Below, one piece after another: positions 1 through 7,889 of a DNA stretch of 13,541 nucleotides. Below the pieces are notes generated by a model that had not been told where the DNA came from, made no database searches, and was given only the letters and a program-made list of their open reading frames with translations. This stretch comes from Dehalococcoidia bacterium (lineage in GTDB: Bacteria > Chloroflexota > Dehalococcoidia > GIF9 > AB-539-J10): the NCBI GenBank assembly GCA_004376695.1, contig SOJB01000122.1, positions 1-13,541 on the forward strand, read 5' to 3'. Each line of letters starts with the position of its first letter. Within the stretch, counting starts at the first letter, position 1. Both the position numbers and the translations under genes were made by a program.

Positions 1-890
1 CCACCGGCAAGTATCATCCCCACCTTGTTCAACTCGACAGGCACTCCACACACAGATCTGCTCACCTCGCCCATCATAAGCAATCCATCCAGACCGGCTT
101 CTTTCAACCCGGCAGCGACCTTCTCTCCTAGTGGTTGGCATATAGCAGGTATTTCCCGGAAATTGGCCAGAATCCTTCCTTCCCCTCTTCTGACTGCTTG
201 ACCAACGCTGGTCATCTTACTGGCAATGTATAGCTCCGCAGGGTCCAAAGATGAGCCCGAGTATTGGATAAGCTCGACAAATCGCAAAGGTTTGCCCTTC
301 CTGATCTGAAGGATGCCACTGAACTTATAGTCCATAGGGACGCCGGCTTTGAGTAAAGCGCCATGCATGACAACGCTGCAAACAGTGGCCAAACCTATCT
401 TGCCCTGAGGTGTGGTTATTCCGCCCAGGTTCTCTCCCGGGCGAGCTATAGCCACAAGCTCACTGACGCAGATCCCGGCCCGAAAGACCCTCTTCATGGC
501 TGCAACTGCCTTCTCGAATTGCTTCTCAGGGAAGAATGAGATATTGACCGGAACTGTACCCTGGCGCCTTTCTATGTCGAATTCCGTTCGACAGGCCAGA
601 AGCTCGATCTTAGAAGCCACGAAGCCAACCTTGTCGCCAACCAAAGCACTTCTCAGTTCCTCGAGGCCCAGTTGTGTGATCGACCTCCCGTCCCTTCCCA
701 TGCTCTCGGTAAACCCGCGCTCATCCATTAATTTGAGGTGGTAACGGACGGCCCGTTCGGTTAACTCGACGCCATGATCCTTGAGATGTCGCGAGATAAC
801 TCTAGCACCCAGGGGTCCATCGGATTGGCTCAGAATTCTGAGAATACCAATTACCTTTCTCTCTACCTCCTGAGCCTGTTGTGTCAGCAC
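1..890 (-). CDS. nrpR: NrpR-like (DUF128) transcriptional regulator, C-terminus cut by window edge
   Basis: The frame stays open from a GTG at 890 to the left edge, giving 296 codons with the C-terminus missing. Residues 5-75 look like an NrpR N-terminal winged helix: VIGILRIL, then ERAVRYHLKLMDERG and a GRDGRSITQLGLEEL wing. From about residue 82 the single NrpR/DUF128 domain begins, with FDIERRQGTVPVN, GKIGLATVCSVVMHGALLKAG, a GLDGLLMMGEV stretch and CGVPVELNKVGMILAGG. In methanogens NrpR represses nitrogen-assimilation genes and is released by 2-oxoglutarate; that ligand is assumed here from the family. GTG890 was chosen because an in-frame TAG lies at 917-915, and an AGGAG about nine bases upstream of the GTG acts as ribosome binding site. 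The gene is divergent from nadE, with an inverted repeat 28 bp upstream that it may bind itself. Family assignment is firm; the regulon is unknown. Confidence 0.88.
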   Translation of the reverse strand, partial: MLTQQAQEVERKVIGILRILSQSDGPLGARVISRHLKDHGVELTERAVRYHLKLMDERGFTESMGRDGRSITQLGLEELRSALVGDKVGFVASKIELLACRTEFDIERRQGTVPVNISFFPEKQFEKAVAAMKRVFRAGICVSELVAIARPGENLGGITTPQGKIGLATVCSVVMHGALLKAGVPMDYKFSGILQIRKGKPLRFVELIQYSGSSLDPAELYIASKMTSVGQAVRRGEGRILANFREIPAICQPLGEKVAAGLKEAGLDGLLMMGEVSRSVCGVPVELNKVGMILAG

Positions 891-917
891 TCTTTCGTAC
901 TCCTGCTCATCGGACTA

Positions 918-933
918 CGGTAACCTTTTACCG
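918..933. promoter_or_regulatory. Perfect inverted repeat CGGTAA-CCTT-TTACCG, candidate operator
   Basis: The two 6-bp arms are exact reverse complements around a 4-bp spacer. The centre lies about 35 bp upstream of the regulator start and about 120 bp upstream of nadE. A dyad this close to a DNA-binding regulator gene is typical of autoregulation. It does not match the GGAA-N6-TTCC operator described for methanogen NrpR, so binding by this protein is inference. A TTGACA hexamer on the minus strand (967-962) could belong to the regulator promoter, but I see no well-spaced -10 for it. Confidence 0.45.
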
Positions 934-1010
934 CATAATTCTGCCACACATATGGCGGCACTGTCAATGCGTAGACATAACCCAGATTACGGAAAACGCT
1001 CATGGATGTC

Positions 1011-1019
1011 TGGTATACT
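1011..1019 (+). promoter_or_regulatory. Extended -10 (TGG-TATACT), probable nadE promoter
   Basis: TG-n-TATACT at 1011-1019 fits an extended -10 element. No recognisable -35 lies 16-18 bp upstream, which is acceptable for extended -10 promoters. Transcription would start near 1026, giving a leader of about 23 nt that contains the GGGAGG ribosome binding site at 1039-1044. Confidence 0.45.
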
Positions 1020-1048
1020 ATAAGCCAATATAACAATAGGGAGGCGAA

Positions 1049-2800
1049 TTGCGCCCAATGAGGGTTGGAATAGCTCAGGTAAATCCCACCGTAGGCGATA
1101 TCAGAGGCAATACCGGGAAAATAGTGCAGTCCATCGACCAGGCGAAGTCGCTCGGAGTTGACCTGCTGGTCCTTCCCGAACTGGCCATCACTGGCTACCC
1201 TCCCGAAGATCTGCTGCTCAAGCAGCAATTCATCAGGCGAAACAGGGAAAGTCTTGACAAGATAATAGAGCACAGCTCAGACATAGCGGTAGTGGTAGGC
1301 TTTGTTGACAGTAATAGCGATGTATACAACGCTGCCGCGGTGATCTATGATGGACAATTGGTGGGTGTTTACCACAAATTCTACTTGCCGAACTACGGCG
1401 TGTTTGACGAGAACAGGTATTTTCAGGCCGGGAGGGAGTGTCCCGTTTTCGTTCTTTACGGTGTGGGCATAGGCATAACTATCTGTGAAGATATGTGGTA
1501 TGAAGCCGGGCCAGCAATTGTGCAGGCCTATGCTGGAGCCGCGGTGCTGGTCAACATAAGCGCATCCCCGTATCATGCCGGAAGAGGGCTTTTCAGAGAG
1601 AGGATGTTTGCTACCAGAGCATCGGACAGTGCAGCCATTGTGATCCATAGCAATTTGGTTGGCGGGCAAGATGAGCTTGTATTTGACGGCAATAGTCTGA
1701 TTATCGATGAGAGGGGAGAGCTCATTGCTCGAGGCAAGCAGTTTGAAGAGGATTTCATAGTAGCTGACTTGGATGTGGAGGCGGTGCTTCGCTCTCACCT
1801 GCACAATCCGCGACGAAGGAAAGATGCGCCATGGATCAAGAAGAGGCTGGAAGATGCCACCAGAATAGAGGTATCAAGTGAGTTTGCGTCAACTGCCAAG
1901 CCTCCTTTGCCACCAAGACGAGTCGAGAGACTAGATGAACTGACTGAGATCTATCAGGCTCTCGTACTCGGTACCAGAGACTATGTACGAAAAAACGGCT
2001 TTGAGAAAGTAGTTATCGGTCTATCCGGCGGAATCGATTCGAGTCTGGTGGCTGTCATGGCAGTAGATGCCCTTGGTGCTGATAATGTCATAGGTATTTC
2101 GAGTCCCTCTCGCTACTCGTCGCCGGGCAGCAAGGCAGATGCCGAGGCTTTGGCGAGAAATCTAGGAATAGTGTTCAACGTAATACCTATAGAGAAAGCG
2201 TTTAGTTCCTATCTGGAAACACTGGCCGAGCCCTTCAAAGATACTCAACCGGACATCACCGAGGAGAACATCCAGGCAAGAATCAGGGGCAACATTCTGT
2301 TCGCCTTGTCCAACAAGTTTGGCTGGCTGGTGCTCGCCTGTAGCAATAAAAGCGAGACTGCCACGGGCTATACCACGCTTTACGGGGATATGGCTGGAGG
2401 CTTCATTCCCCTCAAAGATGTCCCTAAGACACTGGTTCTGGAATTGGCCAGATACCGGAACCGGCAGGCAGGGAGAGAGGTGATACCGCCTGCCATTCTA
2501 ACCAAGGCGCCTTCGGCGGAACTAAGACCCAACCAGAAGGATACCGATACTCTCCCCCCATATGAAGTATTGGACCCGATTCTGAAAGCCTATGTGGAAG
2601 ATGATGCGACAGTTGACCAGATCATAGCCATGGGTTTTGACCGTGATCTAGTTACAAGAATAGCTCGTATGGTAGATCAGAGCGAGTATAAGCGCCGCCA
2701 GGCTGCTCCCGGCATAAGGATAAGTCCCAGGGATTTCGGCCGCGATAGGAGGTTGCCCATCACGAACCGATTCAGGGAGGAAACATGGACATCCTCATGA
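1049..2800 (+). CDS. nadE: Glutamine-dependent NAD+ synthetase
   Basis: Catalyses the last step of NAD+ synthesis: deamido-NAD+ plus ATP plus glutamine gives NAD+, AMP, PPi and glutamate. The 583-residue protein has two domains. The N-terminal nitrilase-like glutaminase (about 4-260) shows the Glu-Lys-Cys triad at E44 (VLPELAITGYPPED), K110 (YHKFYLPNYGVFDE) and C146 (ITICEDMWY). The C-terminal synthetase (about 295-560) has the ATP-pyrophosphatase loop SGGIDS at 326-331, then TEENIQARIRGN and ACSNKSETATGYTTLYGDMAGG. Length and layout match bacterial long-form NadE, so ammonia would be channelled from glutamine. The TTG at 1049 lies only 4 nt after GGGAGG; the ATG at 1058 (MRVGIAQVNPTVGD) lies 13 nt after it and matches the usual family start. 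Either could be used. The gene is divergent from the NrpR-like regulator. Confidence 0.96.
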   Translation: MRPMRVGIAQVNPTVGDIRGNTGKIVQSIDQAKSLGVDLLVLPELAITGYPPEDLLLKQQFIRRNRESLDKIIEHSSDIAVVVGFVDSNSDVYNAAAVIYDGQLVGVYHKFYLPNYGVFDENRYFQAGRECPVFVLYGVGIGITICEDMWYEAGPAIVQAYAGAAVLVNISASPYHAGRGLFRERMFATRASDSAAIVIHSNLVGGQDELVFDGNSLIIDERGELIARGKQFEEDFIVADLDVEAVLRSHLHNPRRRKDAPWIKKRLEDATRIEVSSEFASTAKPPLPPRRVERLDELTEIYQALVLGTRDYVRKNGFEKVVIGLSGGIDSSLVAVMAVDALGADNVIGISSPSRYSSPGSKADAEALARNLGIVFNVIPIEKAFSSYLETLAEPFKDTQPDITEENIQARIRGNILFALSNKFGWLVLACSNKSETATGYTTLYGDMAGGFIPLKDVPKTLVLELARYRNRQAGREVIPPAILTKAPSAELRPNQKDTDTLPPYEVLDPILKAYVEDDATVDQIIAMGFDRDLVTRIARMVDQSEYKRRQAAPGIRISPRDFGRDRRLPITNRFREETWTSS

Positions 2801-2822
2801 TACGTTGCCAACATGCTCTGCA

Positions 2823-2851
2823 TTGACTAAAGGCGCTGTCGCAACTATAAT
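2823..2851 (+). promoter_or_regulatory. Sigma70-type promoter TTGACT-17-TATAAT
   Basis: The -35 TTGACT (2823-2828) and -10 TATAAT (2846-2851) are separated by exactly 17 bp, which is 11 of 12 consensus bases. Transcription would begin near 2858, only about 14 nt before the TTG start at 2872. It would separate the small membrane protein/YbjQ pair from nadE. Confidence 0.75.
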
Positions 2852-2871
2852 CTCCCGGGGAAGGAAACGGA

Positions 2872-3096
2872 TTGAGAAAAGTAGGCGGCACTCTGCTAGC
2901 AGTCGGCCTCGGGATCTTGATGGGTTGGGGCTTTTATTGGTTCTTCCGTTCAGCCTTCTTGGAGCTGCCCCTGGCGGTTAAGATTGCCATTGCTGCTGTA
3001 GCCGTGGGCCTTATCATACTCCTGGCATCGCTAGGCCGCGAGAGGTATCGAGCATCAAGGGAAGAGAAGGAGAGATTCAAGGAGGTTGAGAAATGA
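2872..3096 (+). CDS. Small two-helix membrane protein, unknown function
   Basis: A 74-residue protein that I do not recognise. It starts at TTG behind AAGGA (2861-2865). Two hydrophobic segments are visible, about residues 6-26 (GTLLAVGLGILMGWGFYWFF) and 34-55 (LAVKIAIAAVAVGLIILLAS). They are joined by a short turn carrying one Glu and followed by a highly charged tail (RERYRASREEKERFKEVEK), which the positive-inside rule places in the cytoplasm. Its TGA overlaps the ATG of the YbjQ-family gene (ATGA), so the two are translationally coupled and probably act together. The near-consensus promoter just upstream drives the pair. The hydrophobicity pattern and overlap support a real gene; function is unknown. 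Confidence 0.7.
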   Translation: MRKVGGTLLAVGLGILMGWGFYWFFRSAFLELPLAVKIAIAAVAVGLIILLASLGRERYRASREEKERFKEVEK

Positions 3097-3407
3097 TTGT
3101 GGTTACCACAGAGCAGATAGCGGGCAAAAGGATAACAGAGACCCTAGGTCTGGTCAAAGGCAGCACCATCAGGGCCAGGCATGTGGGGCGTGATATTGTG
3201 GCTGGTTTGCGCGGCATCGTGGGTGGCGAAATCACGGAGTACACTGTGATGCTGGCACAGGCCCGGGAGGACGCGCTACAGAGGATGATTGAGCAGGCTG
3301 AGAAGATGGGTGCTAATGCTATAGTAGGCGCCAGGTTTGTAACCTCGATGGTGATGTCTGGTGCTGCTGAGATGGTGGCCTACGGAACAGCAGTGAAAAC
3401 AGCGTGA
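3093..3407 (+). CDS. YbjQ/UPF0145 family protein
   Basis: A 104-residue protein matching the YbjQ (UPF0145, DUF74) family in length and motifs: VVTTEQIAGKRITETLGLVKGSTIRARHVG at the N-terminus, an AREDALQRMIEQAEKMGANAIVGARF helix-strand unit in the middle, and an AYGTAV ending. These proteins form small pentameric barrels. A heavy-metal-binding role has been suggested from structure, but the biochemical function is not established. There is no signal peptide, so it is cytoplasmic. The start overlaps the stop of the preceding membrane-protein gene by 4 nt, which hints that it may sit at the membrane with that protein. It converges on hutI with a 36-nt gap and no clear terminator. Confidence 0.88.
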   Translation: MIVVTTEQIAGKRITETLGLVKGSTIRARHVGRDIVAGLRGIVGGEITEYTVMLAQAREDALQRMIEQAEKMGANAIVGARFVTSMVMSGAAEMVAYGTAVKTA

Positions 3408-3443
3408 GTGTAGACCGGCTATGCTGAACGCTCTCAACTCCTC

Positions 3444-4664
3444 TCATTTCACGATTCTGCCGTTCTTGATCACTCTCTCAACCAGGTTCATCCCGAACCA
3501 GTATGGCAACTGGCGGTGATTGGGGATGTTCAGGATGATGATATCCGCTTGTTTGCCGACATCCAGGCTGCCGATTCTGTCGCCTCTGTCCAGAGCGTAA
3601 GCCGCATTGATGGTCGCGGCATTAAGAGCCTCTGCGGCAGTCAATCTCATGTATCTGCAGGCCAGAGCAATGATCATCTGCATGGAGAGCGTCGGACAGC
3701 TCCCAGGGTTGAAATCGGTAGCCAAGGCAATCGGTATGCCGGCATCGATTATCCTTCTCGCCGGCGCGTAATGCCCTGTCATTAGATGAAAGGGAACCCC
3801 CGGCAAGAGAACGCCGATGATCTTCTTCTCCGCCATCAGCCTCATTCCTTCTTCAGAGATGTAATCCAGATGATCTATTGACGTTGCTCCCAGGTCCGCC
3901 CCCAGTTCCACTCCGCCGATGTCACTGAACTCCCCGGCATGAAGCTTTATCCTGCAGCCGCACGCTTTGGCTCCCTTCAGAACTGTTTCCGCTTCTTTGG
4001 CTGAGAATGCTCCCTCTTCCACGAAGACGTCGCAGTATTCCGCCAGGGACTGCCTTCTGAATTCCTCAACCATTCTCAGAACCTCACGGACGTAGGCCTC
4101 TCTGTTATCTTTGAACTCCTGAGGAACTGCATGGGCGCCAAGAAACGTTGGCACCGACTCCATCCTTCGGTTCGTATGCAAACATCTAACCGCCGCCAAC
4201 ATCTTCAATTCGTTCTGAAAATCGAGGCCGTATCCGCTTTTTATCTCCAGGGTCGTCGTGCCGTAATCGGACGCCATCCTTATTCTTGCCAGAGCGGCGG
4301 CCAGCAATTGCGGAGGCGTCGCCTCTCTGGTCCTGTTAACGGTGCTCAATATGCCGCCGCCCTGTTTCAGAATCTCAAGGTAATTGGCCCCTTGAGTCTT
4401 CAAGGCAAACTCATCTTCCCGCGAACCCGAGAAAACCAGATGAGTGTGGCAGTCAACGAATCCGGGAAGAACGGCCTTTTCCGTAGCGTCAATAATCTTC
4501 TTGGCATCTTCGTTGAGATGACCGATGGCGACAATCCTGCCGTCCTTGATAGCCAGATCTCCGCCCTTGACTACATCCAGAGCGTCCAGATCTCGTCCCG
4601 TCTTGGGACCTGCGCTCTTACAGGTGACCAGTTCTGAGGCGTTCTTGATGAGAATATCTAACAC
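3444..4664 (-). CDS. hutI: Imidazolonepropionase
   Basis: Third step of histidine breakdown: hydrolyses 4-imidazolone-5-propanoate to N-formimino-L-glutamate. The 406-residue protein is an amidohydrolase-superfamily barrel with metal ligands H73 and H75 ([14 protein letters not shown]), H242 in KLHAGEF and D317 in [11 protein letters not shown]. The family signatures IKSGYGLD (141-148) and [11 protein letters not shown] (171-181) are also present. Length is normal for HutI (about 400-420). The start is GTG at 4664, inside the 3' end of hutU (7-nt overlap), with GGGAG about 10 nt upstream; translation is probably coupled to hutU. It is the last gene of the minus-strand hut operon. No obvious hairpin terminator follows. 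Confidence 0.96.
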   Translation of the reverse strand: MLDILIKNASELVTCKSAGPKTGRDLDALDVVKGGDLAIKDGRIVAIGHLNEDAKKIIDATEKAVLPGFVDCHTHLVFSGSREDEFALKTQGANYLEILKQGGGILSTVNRTREATPPQLLAAALARIRMASDYGTTTLEIKSGYGLDFQNELKMLAAVRCLHTNRRMESVPTFLGAHAVPQEFKDNREAYVREVLRMVEEFRRQSLAEYCDVFVEEGAFSAKEAETVLKGAKACGCRIKLHAGEFSDIGGVELGADLGATSIDHLDYISEEGMRLMAEKKIIGVLLPGVPFHLMTGHYAPARRIIDAGIPIALATDFNPGSCPTLSMQMIIALACRYMRLTAAEALNAATINAAYALDRGDRIGSLDVGKQADIIILNIPNHRQLPYWFGMNLVERVIKNGRIVK

Positions 4665-6289
4665 GGGATTTTCACTCCCTTTTCTCCGGCTGTCCTGATG
4701 GCGATTTCATAACCCGCGTCGGCGTGCCTGGCGACACCAATGCCCGGATCAACCGTCAGAACCCTTTCCAATCTTCTCTCTCTTTCCTTTGTTCCATCAG
4801 CCACGCAAACCTGGCCGGCATGCAAAGCGTAGCCTATTCCGACTCCGCCTCCATGATGAAAAGAAACCCAGGAAGCGCCGTTGGCGGCATTCAATGCAAA
4901 ATTCAGAAGCGGCCAATCGGCAATGGCGTCCGAACCGTCCTGCATTCCCTCAGTCTCGCGGTTGGGAGAAGCCACCGAACCTGTGTCCAGTTGGTCTCTG
5001 CCGATAACAATCGGGGCTCTTAATGCCCCTCGACCAACAAGGTCATTTATCACTTTGCCAAACCTGGCTCTATCACGGTAACCCAGCCAGCAAATCCTGG
5101 CCGGCAATCCGACGAAAGGAACTCGTTCCTGGGCTATTTCTACCCATCGACGAAGAGCGGCATCTTCCGGAAAGGCCTCGAGCAGCGCTCTGTCAAGCGT
5201 TAAGATATCTTGCGGATCTCCTGAAAGGGCAACCCATCTGAACGGACCTTTGCCTTCGCAGAAAAGAGGTCTGATATAGGCGGGCACAAAACCCGGATAC
5301 AGGAATTGACCTTTCTCATCTCTTGTCCTCAAGCCGCCTGTTTCCGCTTGCTGGCGCAGGTTGTTGCCGTAATCAAAGCAAACAGCTCCCTGTTTCTGCA
5401 TTTCCAGGATTGCTTCAACGTGCCTGACAATTGACTCGTAAGCCCGCTTCTTGTATTCTTCAGGGCTTCTTGGTAGCTCACCAGCAGGAACATAACTCCA
5501 AATATCATGAGCTGGCGTCTGGTCAGTGACAATATCAGGAATGACTCCCCTTCCGACCAATTCGGGATGAACCTCGGCTGCGTTGCCCACTAAGCCTACA
5601 GAAAGCGACAGCCCTTTTCTCTTTGCCTCCTTTGTCCATTTCAGAGCTTCGTCAAGTTCTCCGGTCATCTTGTCGCAATATCCTTCGCGTACCTTCTTCT
5701 CAATCCTCTCCGGCCTGACCTCGACGTCCAGGATAACTGCCTCGTTCATGGTAGCGGCCAGGGGCTGGGCACCCGACATGCCACCCATCCCGGCCGTGAG
5801 GATGAATTTTCCCTTAAGAGTATCTTTGCCGAATTCTTTCTTAGCTAAAGCAGCGAGAGTTTCGTAGGTTCCCTGCAAAATCCCCTGGGTGCCAATGTAG
5901 ATCCATGAACCGGCCGTCATCTGGCCATACATGGTCAGACCCATTTCGTCGTATCTGTCGAAGTTCTCCTGGGTTGCCCAATGGGGTACGATATTGGAAT
6001 TGGCGATGATAACCCTGGGAGCTTCCCGGTGCGTAGGTGCAACATAGACGGCCTTGCCGGATTGAACGCAGAGGGTCTCCTCATCCCCCAGGTTCTTCAG
6101 GGCCTCGACAATCTTGCGGTATTCCTGCCAGTTTCGAGCAGCCTTTCCCCGGCCGCCGTAGACAATCAGGTTTTTCCAGTCAATGGCAACCTCCGGATGC
6201 AGATTATTCCTCAGCATGCGCAGAGCACCTTCCGCATCCCAATTTCTGCACTCCAGTTCACTGCCTTTCTTGTTAAGAATCGGCCTCAT
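4658..6289 (-). CDS. hutU: Urocanate hydratase (urocanase)
   Basis: Second step of histidine breakdown: adds water to urocanate to give 4-imidazolone-5-propanoate, using tightly bound NAD+ as an electrophile. The protein has 543 residues, slightly shorter than the usual 550-560. The NAD-binding glycine-rich segment [10 protein letters not shown] is at 167-176. The catalytic cysteine region [18 protein letters not shown] carries C400, equivalent to C410 of the Pseudomonas enzyme. Other family blocks are [28 protein letters not shown], the [17 protein letters not shown] loop and [14 protein letters not shown]. The start is ATG at 6289 with GGAGGTATGAG just upstream. It is separated from the cyclodeaminase gene by 71 bp, the only real gap in the operon, and overlaps hutI downstream. 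Confidence 0.97.
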   Translation of the reverse strand: MRPILNKKGSELECRNWDAEGALRMLRNNLHPEVAIDWKNLIVYGGRGKAARNWQEYRKIVEALKNLGDEETLCVQSGKAVYVAPTHREAPRVIIANSNIVPHWATQENFDRYDEMGLTMYGQMTAGSWIYIGTQGILQGTYETLAALAKKEFGKDTLKGKFILTAGMGGMSGAQPLAATMNEAVILDVEVRPERIEKKVREGYCDKMTGELDEALKWTKEAKRKGLSLSVGLVGNAAEVHPELVGRGVIPDIVTDQTPAHDIWSYVPAGELPRSPEEYKKRAYESIVRHVEAILEMQKQGAVCFDYGNNLRQQAETGGLRTRDEKGQFLYPGFVPAYIRPLFCEGKGPFRWVALSGDPQDILTLDRALLEAFPEDAALRRWVEIAQERVPFVGLPARICWLGYRDRARFGKVINDLVGRGALRAPIVIGRDQLDTGSVASPNRETEGMQDGSDAIADWPLLNFALNAANGASWVSFHHGGGVGIGYALHAGQVCVADGTKERERRLERVLTVDPGIGVARHADAGYEIAIRTAGEKGVKIPC

Positions 6290-6315
6290 CTCATACCTCC
6301 GTTAATATCGTCTTC

Positions 6316-6332
6316 AACGTGCGTACTACGTT
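6316..6332. repeat. Short inverted repeat AACGT-N7-ACGTT in the intra-operon gap
   Basis: The 71-bp gap between the cyclodeaminase and hutU genes is the only non-overlapping junction in the hut operon. It holds this 5-bp dyad with a 7-bp spacer. The stem is too short to be a convincing terminator or attenuator, and no T-run follows, so it may be chance or a protein-binding site. Confidence 0.2.
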
Positions 6333-6360
6333 CTGAAACTGCGCAAAGACACAAGCCCCA

Positions 6361-6885
6361 TCAATGAAGACGAGCCTGCACCTGGCTCAATATCGCCCTG
6401 GATCTGGAGCCTGCTGACCGAAGCTTCTGGGCAGCCTTAAGTATCTCTTTCTCGTACTCCTCGTCTTCTATTGAAATGAGATTGACCCTGACGTTCAGCA
6501 GAGCGCCTTCAACGGCGGCTTCCGCCACCTTGGCTGCCACACCTATGTCGGTGATGAGCCTGGGATTGCAGTCCTGGAGTAAAACCCGCGCTAGCTTCAG
6601 CACTTCGTAAGCGTATCTTGCCGTCTGTAAGGGAATCTCGGTGGCCTCTCTCAGATCTCCTCCGACAAAGGCCTCGGCATCCTTATCAACCAGGCTGATC
6701 AGAACCCTGCCGAGTCTTCGGGATTTCTCAGCGGTTCCGCTATCTCCGGAAAACTCCGCTGCCATTGAGACGAGACCCGCGGCCAGGGCCCCCGAAAGGG
6801 CGGAAACAGAACCGCCGCCCGGAACGGGTTTTCGGCAAGCCAATTCCTCCAGGAACTTATTCAGGGTCATTTCCTGCAGCTTCAC
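6361..6885 (-). CDS. fchA: Formimidoyltetrahydrofolate cyclodeaminase
   Basis: Converts 5-formimino-THF to 5,10-methenyl-THF plus ammonia, completing C1 recovery from histidine. The N-terminus is typical of the FchA/FTCD-C family: MTLNKFLEELACRKPVPGGGSVSALSGALAAGLVSMAAE. DKDAEAF (about 67-73), EIPLQTARYAYEVL and DIGVAAKVAEAAVEGALLNVRVNL follow. At 174 residues it is about 30 shorter than the usual 200-210. The loss falls between the first helix pair and DKDAEAF and again just after it, while the motifs I recognise remain. The start is GTG at 6885, overlapping the TGA of the formimidoyltransferase (GTGA), with GGAGG four nt upstream. In animals this activity is fused to the formimidoyltransferase; here the two are adjacent separate genes. 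Confidence 0.88.
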   Translation of the reverse strand: MKLQEMTLNKFLEELACRKPVPGGGSVSALSGALAAGLVSMAAEFSGDSGTAEKSRRLGRVLISLVDKDAEAFVGGDLREATEIPLQTARYAYEVLKLARVLLQDCNPRLITDIGVAAKVAEAAVEGALLNVRVNLISIEDEEYEKEILKAAQKLRSAGSRSRAILSQVQARLH

Positions 6886-7889
6886 TGGTCCTCCTCAATC
6901 AGATACTCAATGATCTTCTTGCTGGCATCGAATTCTTTCAGGGAATTGAGCCCCAAGCTGTTTATGGCACAGTCAATCAACGCTTTCTCCGACTGTTCTT
7001 CCGGAGAATAGAAGCTGCCTGCCGCCAAAATGGCCTCCTTGGGCACCAATCCTACTATCTCTGATCCGATTACTTCTCCGAGGCCGGGAGACAATCTCTT
7101 TACCATCTCAAAAACCTCGTGCGGTGGCGTTACCTTGTAGTTCGTCAGATTTGTGGAGACCTGGTAGATCCCGCAATCCTCAAGAGAAACACCCAGTGCT
7201 TTGACCTCTCTGAAAACCCCGGGGAGGCGCACCTTCTTGCCATCCTGGGAAATGGAAGTCCAGCCCGACTCTCTGATGCGGCCGGCAATGATGTCGACTG
7301 CTTTCTTGCTCTCCGCTCTCAGATTGATGTTGAAGGCAATCAGGGGTCCTCTGGCGCCGATCATTACTGCTCCCGCCCTTCGGTTGAGAACCACGGGGCC
7401 GAAATCGGGCTTCCAGACAGGGTCTCTCAGTTTCTCTGCCAGGCCTTCATACTCGCCGGCTCTGATCCGGGCTAGATCCTCTCTATCCGAAGACCTCGCT
7501 GCTTCGCCATAAAGATACACGGGCACGGCCAGTTTTTCGGCCACTTCCCTGCCTAGCTCCCCGGCCAGAACTACGCAATCCGCAATGGTGGCGTCCTGAA
7601 TCGGCACGAAGGGGCAGACGTCGCAAGCACCAAGACGCGGATGCTCTCCTCGATGCATGGACATGTCTATGAGCTCGACCGCTTTAGCGATGGCCGAAAA
7701 CGCCGCTTCCTTAACTCCCTCCGGCATGCCGACGAAAGTTATGACCGAACGGTTGTAAGATGGGCTGATATCGATGTCCAGAACCTTAACTCCTTCCGCC
7801 CTCTGTATTTCCCCGGCGATAAGACGTACCTTTGTTTCGTCGCGACCCTCGCTAAAATTCGGGACGCACTCAACAATTCGTTTCGTCAT
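6882..7889 (-). CDS. ftcD: Glutamate formimidoyltransferase
   Basis: Transfers the formimino group of N-formimino-L-glutamate to THF, releasing glutamate. With the start at ATG 7889 the protein has 335 residues and begins MTKRIVECVPNFSEG, the canonical N-terminus. The frame stays open to an ATG at 7994, but the extra 35 residues lie wholly within hutH and resemble nothing in the family. A GGGAGG eight nt upstream of 7889 supports the shorter form. Other motifs are DISPSYNRSVITFVG and MHRGEHPRLGACDVCPFVPI, with H83 at the position of the catalytic His82 of mammalian FTCD, and VSTNLTNYKVTPPHEVFE. It overlaps hutH by 20 nt and the cyclodeaminase by 4 nt. Its presence means formiminoglutamate is handled through folate, not by HutG or HutF. 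Confidence 0.94.
   Translation of the reverse strand: MTKRIVECVPNFSEGRDETKVRLIAGEIQRAEGVKVLDIDISPSYNRSVITFVGMPEGVKEAAFSAIAKAVELIDMSMHRGEHPRLGACDVCPFVPIQDATIADCVVLAGELGREVAEKLAVPVYLYGEAARSSDREDLARIRAGEYEGLAEKLRDPVWKPDFGPVVLNRRAGAVMIGARGPLIAFNINLRAESKKAVDIIAGRIRESGWTSISQDGKKVRLPGVFREVKALGVSLEDCGIYQVSTNLTNYKVTPPHEVFEMVKRLSPGLGEVIGSEIVGLVPKEAILAAGSFYSPEEQSEKALIDCAINSLGLNSLKEFDASKKIIEYLIEEDQ

Noticed and set aside
884..1273. Minus-strand open frame of 129 codons spanning the nrpR/nadE intergenic region
   Set aside because: It covers the promoter region and the nadE 5' end and ends within the regulator gene in another frame. It has no recognisable domain, and the regulator frame explains the region.
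1277..1804. Minus-strand open frame of 175 codons inside nadE
   Set aside because: It lies opposite the glutaminase domain of nadE, whose catalytic residues are all present on the other strand; no ribosome site or family match.
3399..3435. AGCGT...ACGCT inverted repeat between the YbjQ gene and hutI as a bidirectional terminator
   Set aside because: The stem is only 5 bp with a loop of more than 20 nt, and no proper T-run follows on either strand.
4131..4637. Plus-strand open frame of 168 codons inside hutI
   Set aside because: It is antisense to hutI, including the metal-binding HTH region; composition is shadow-like.
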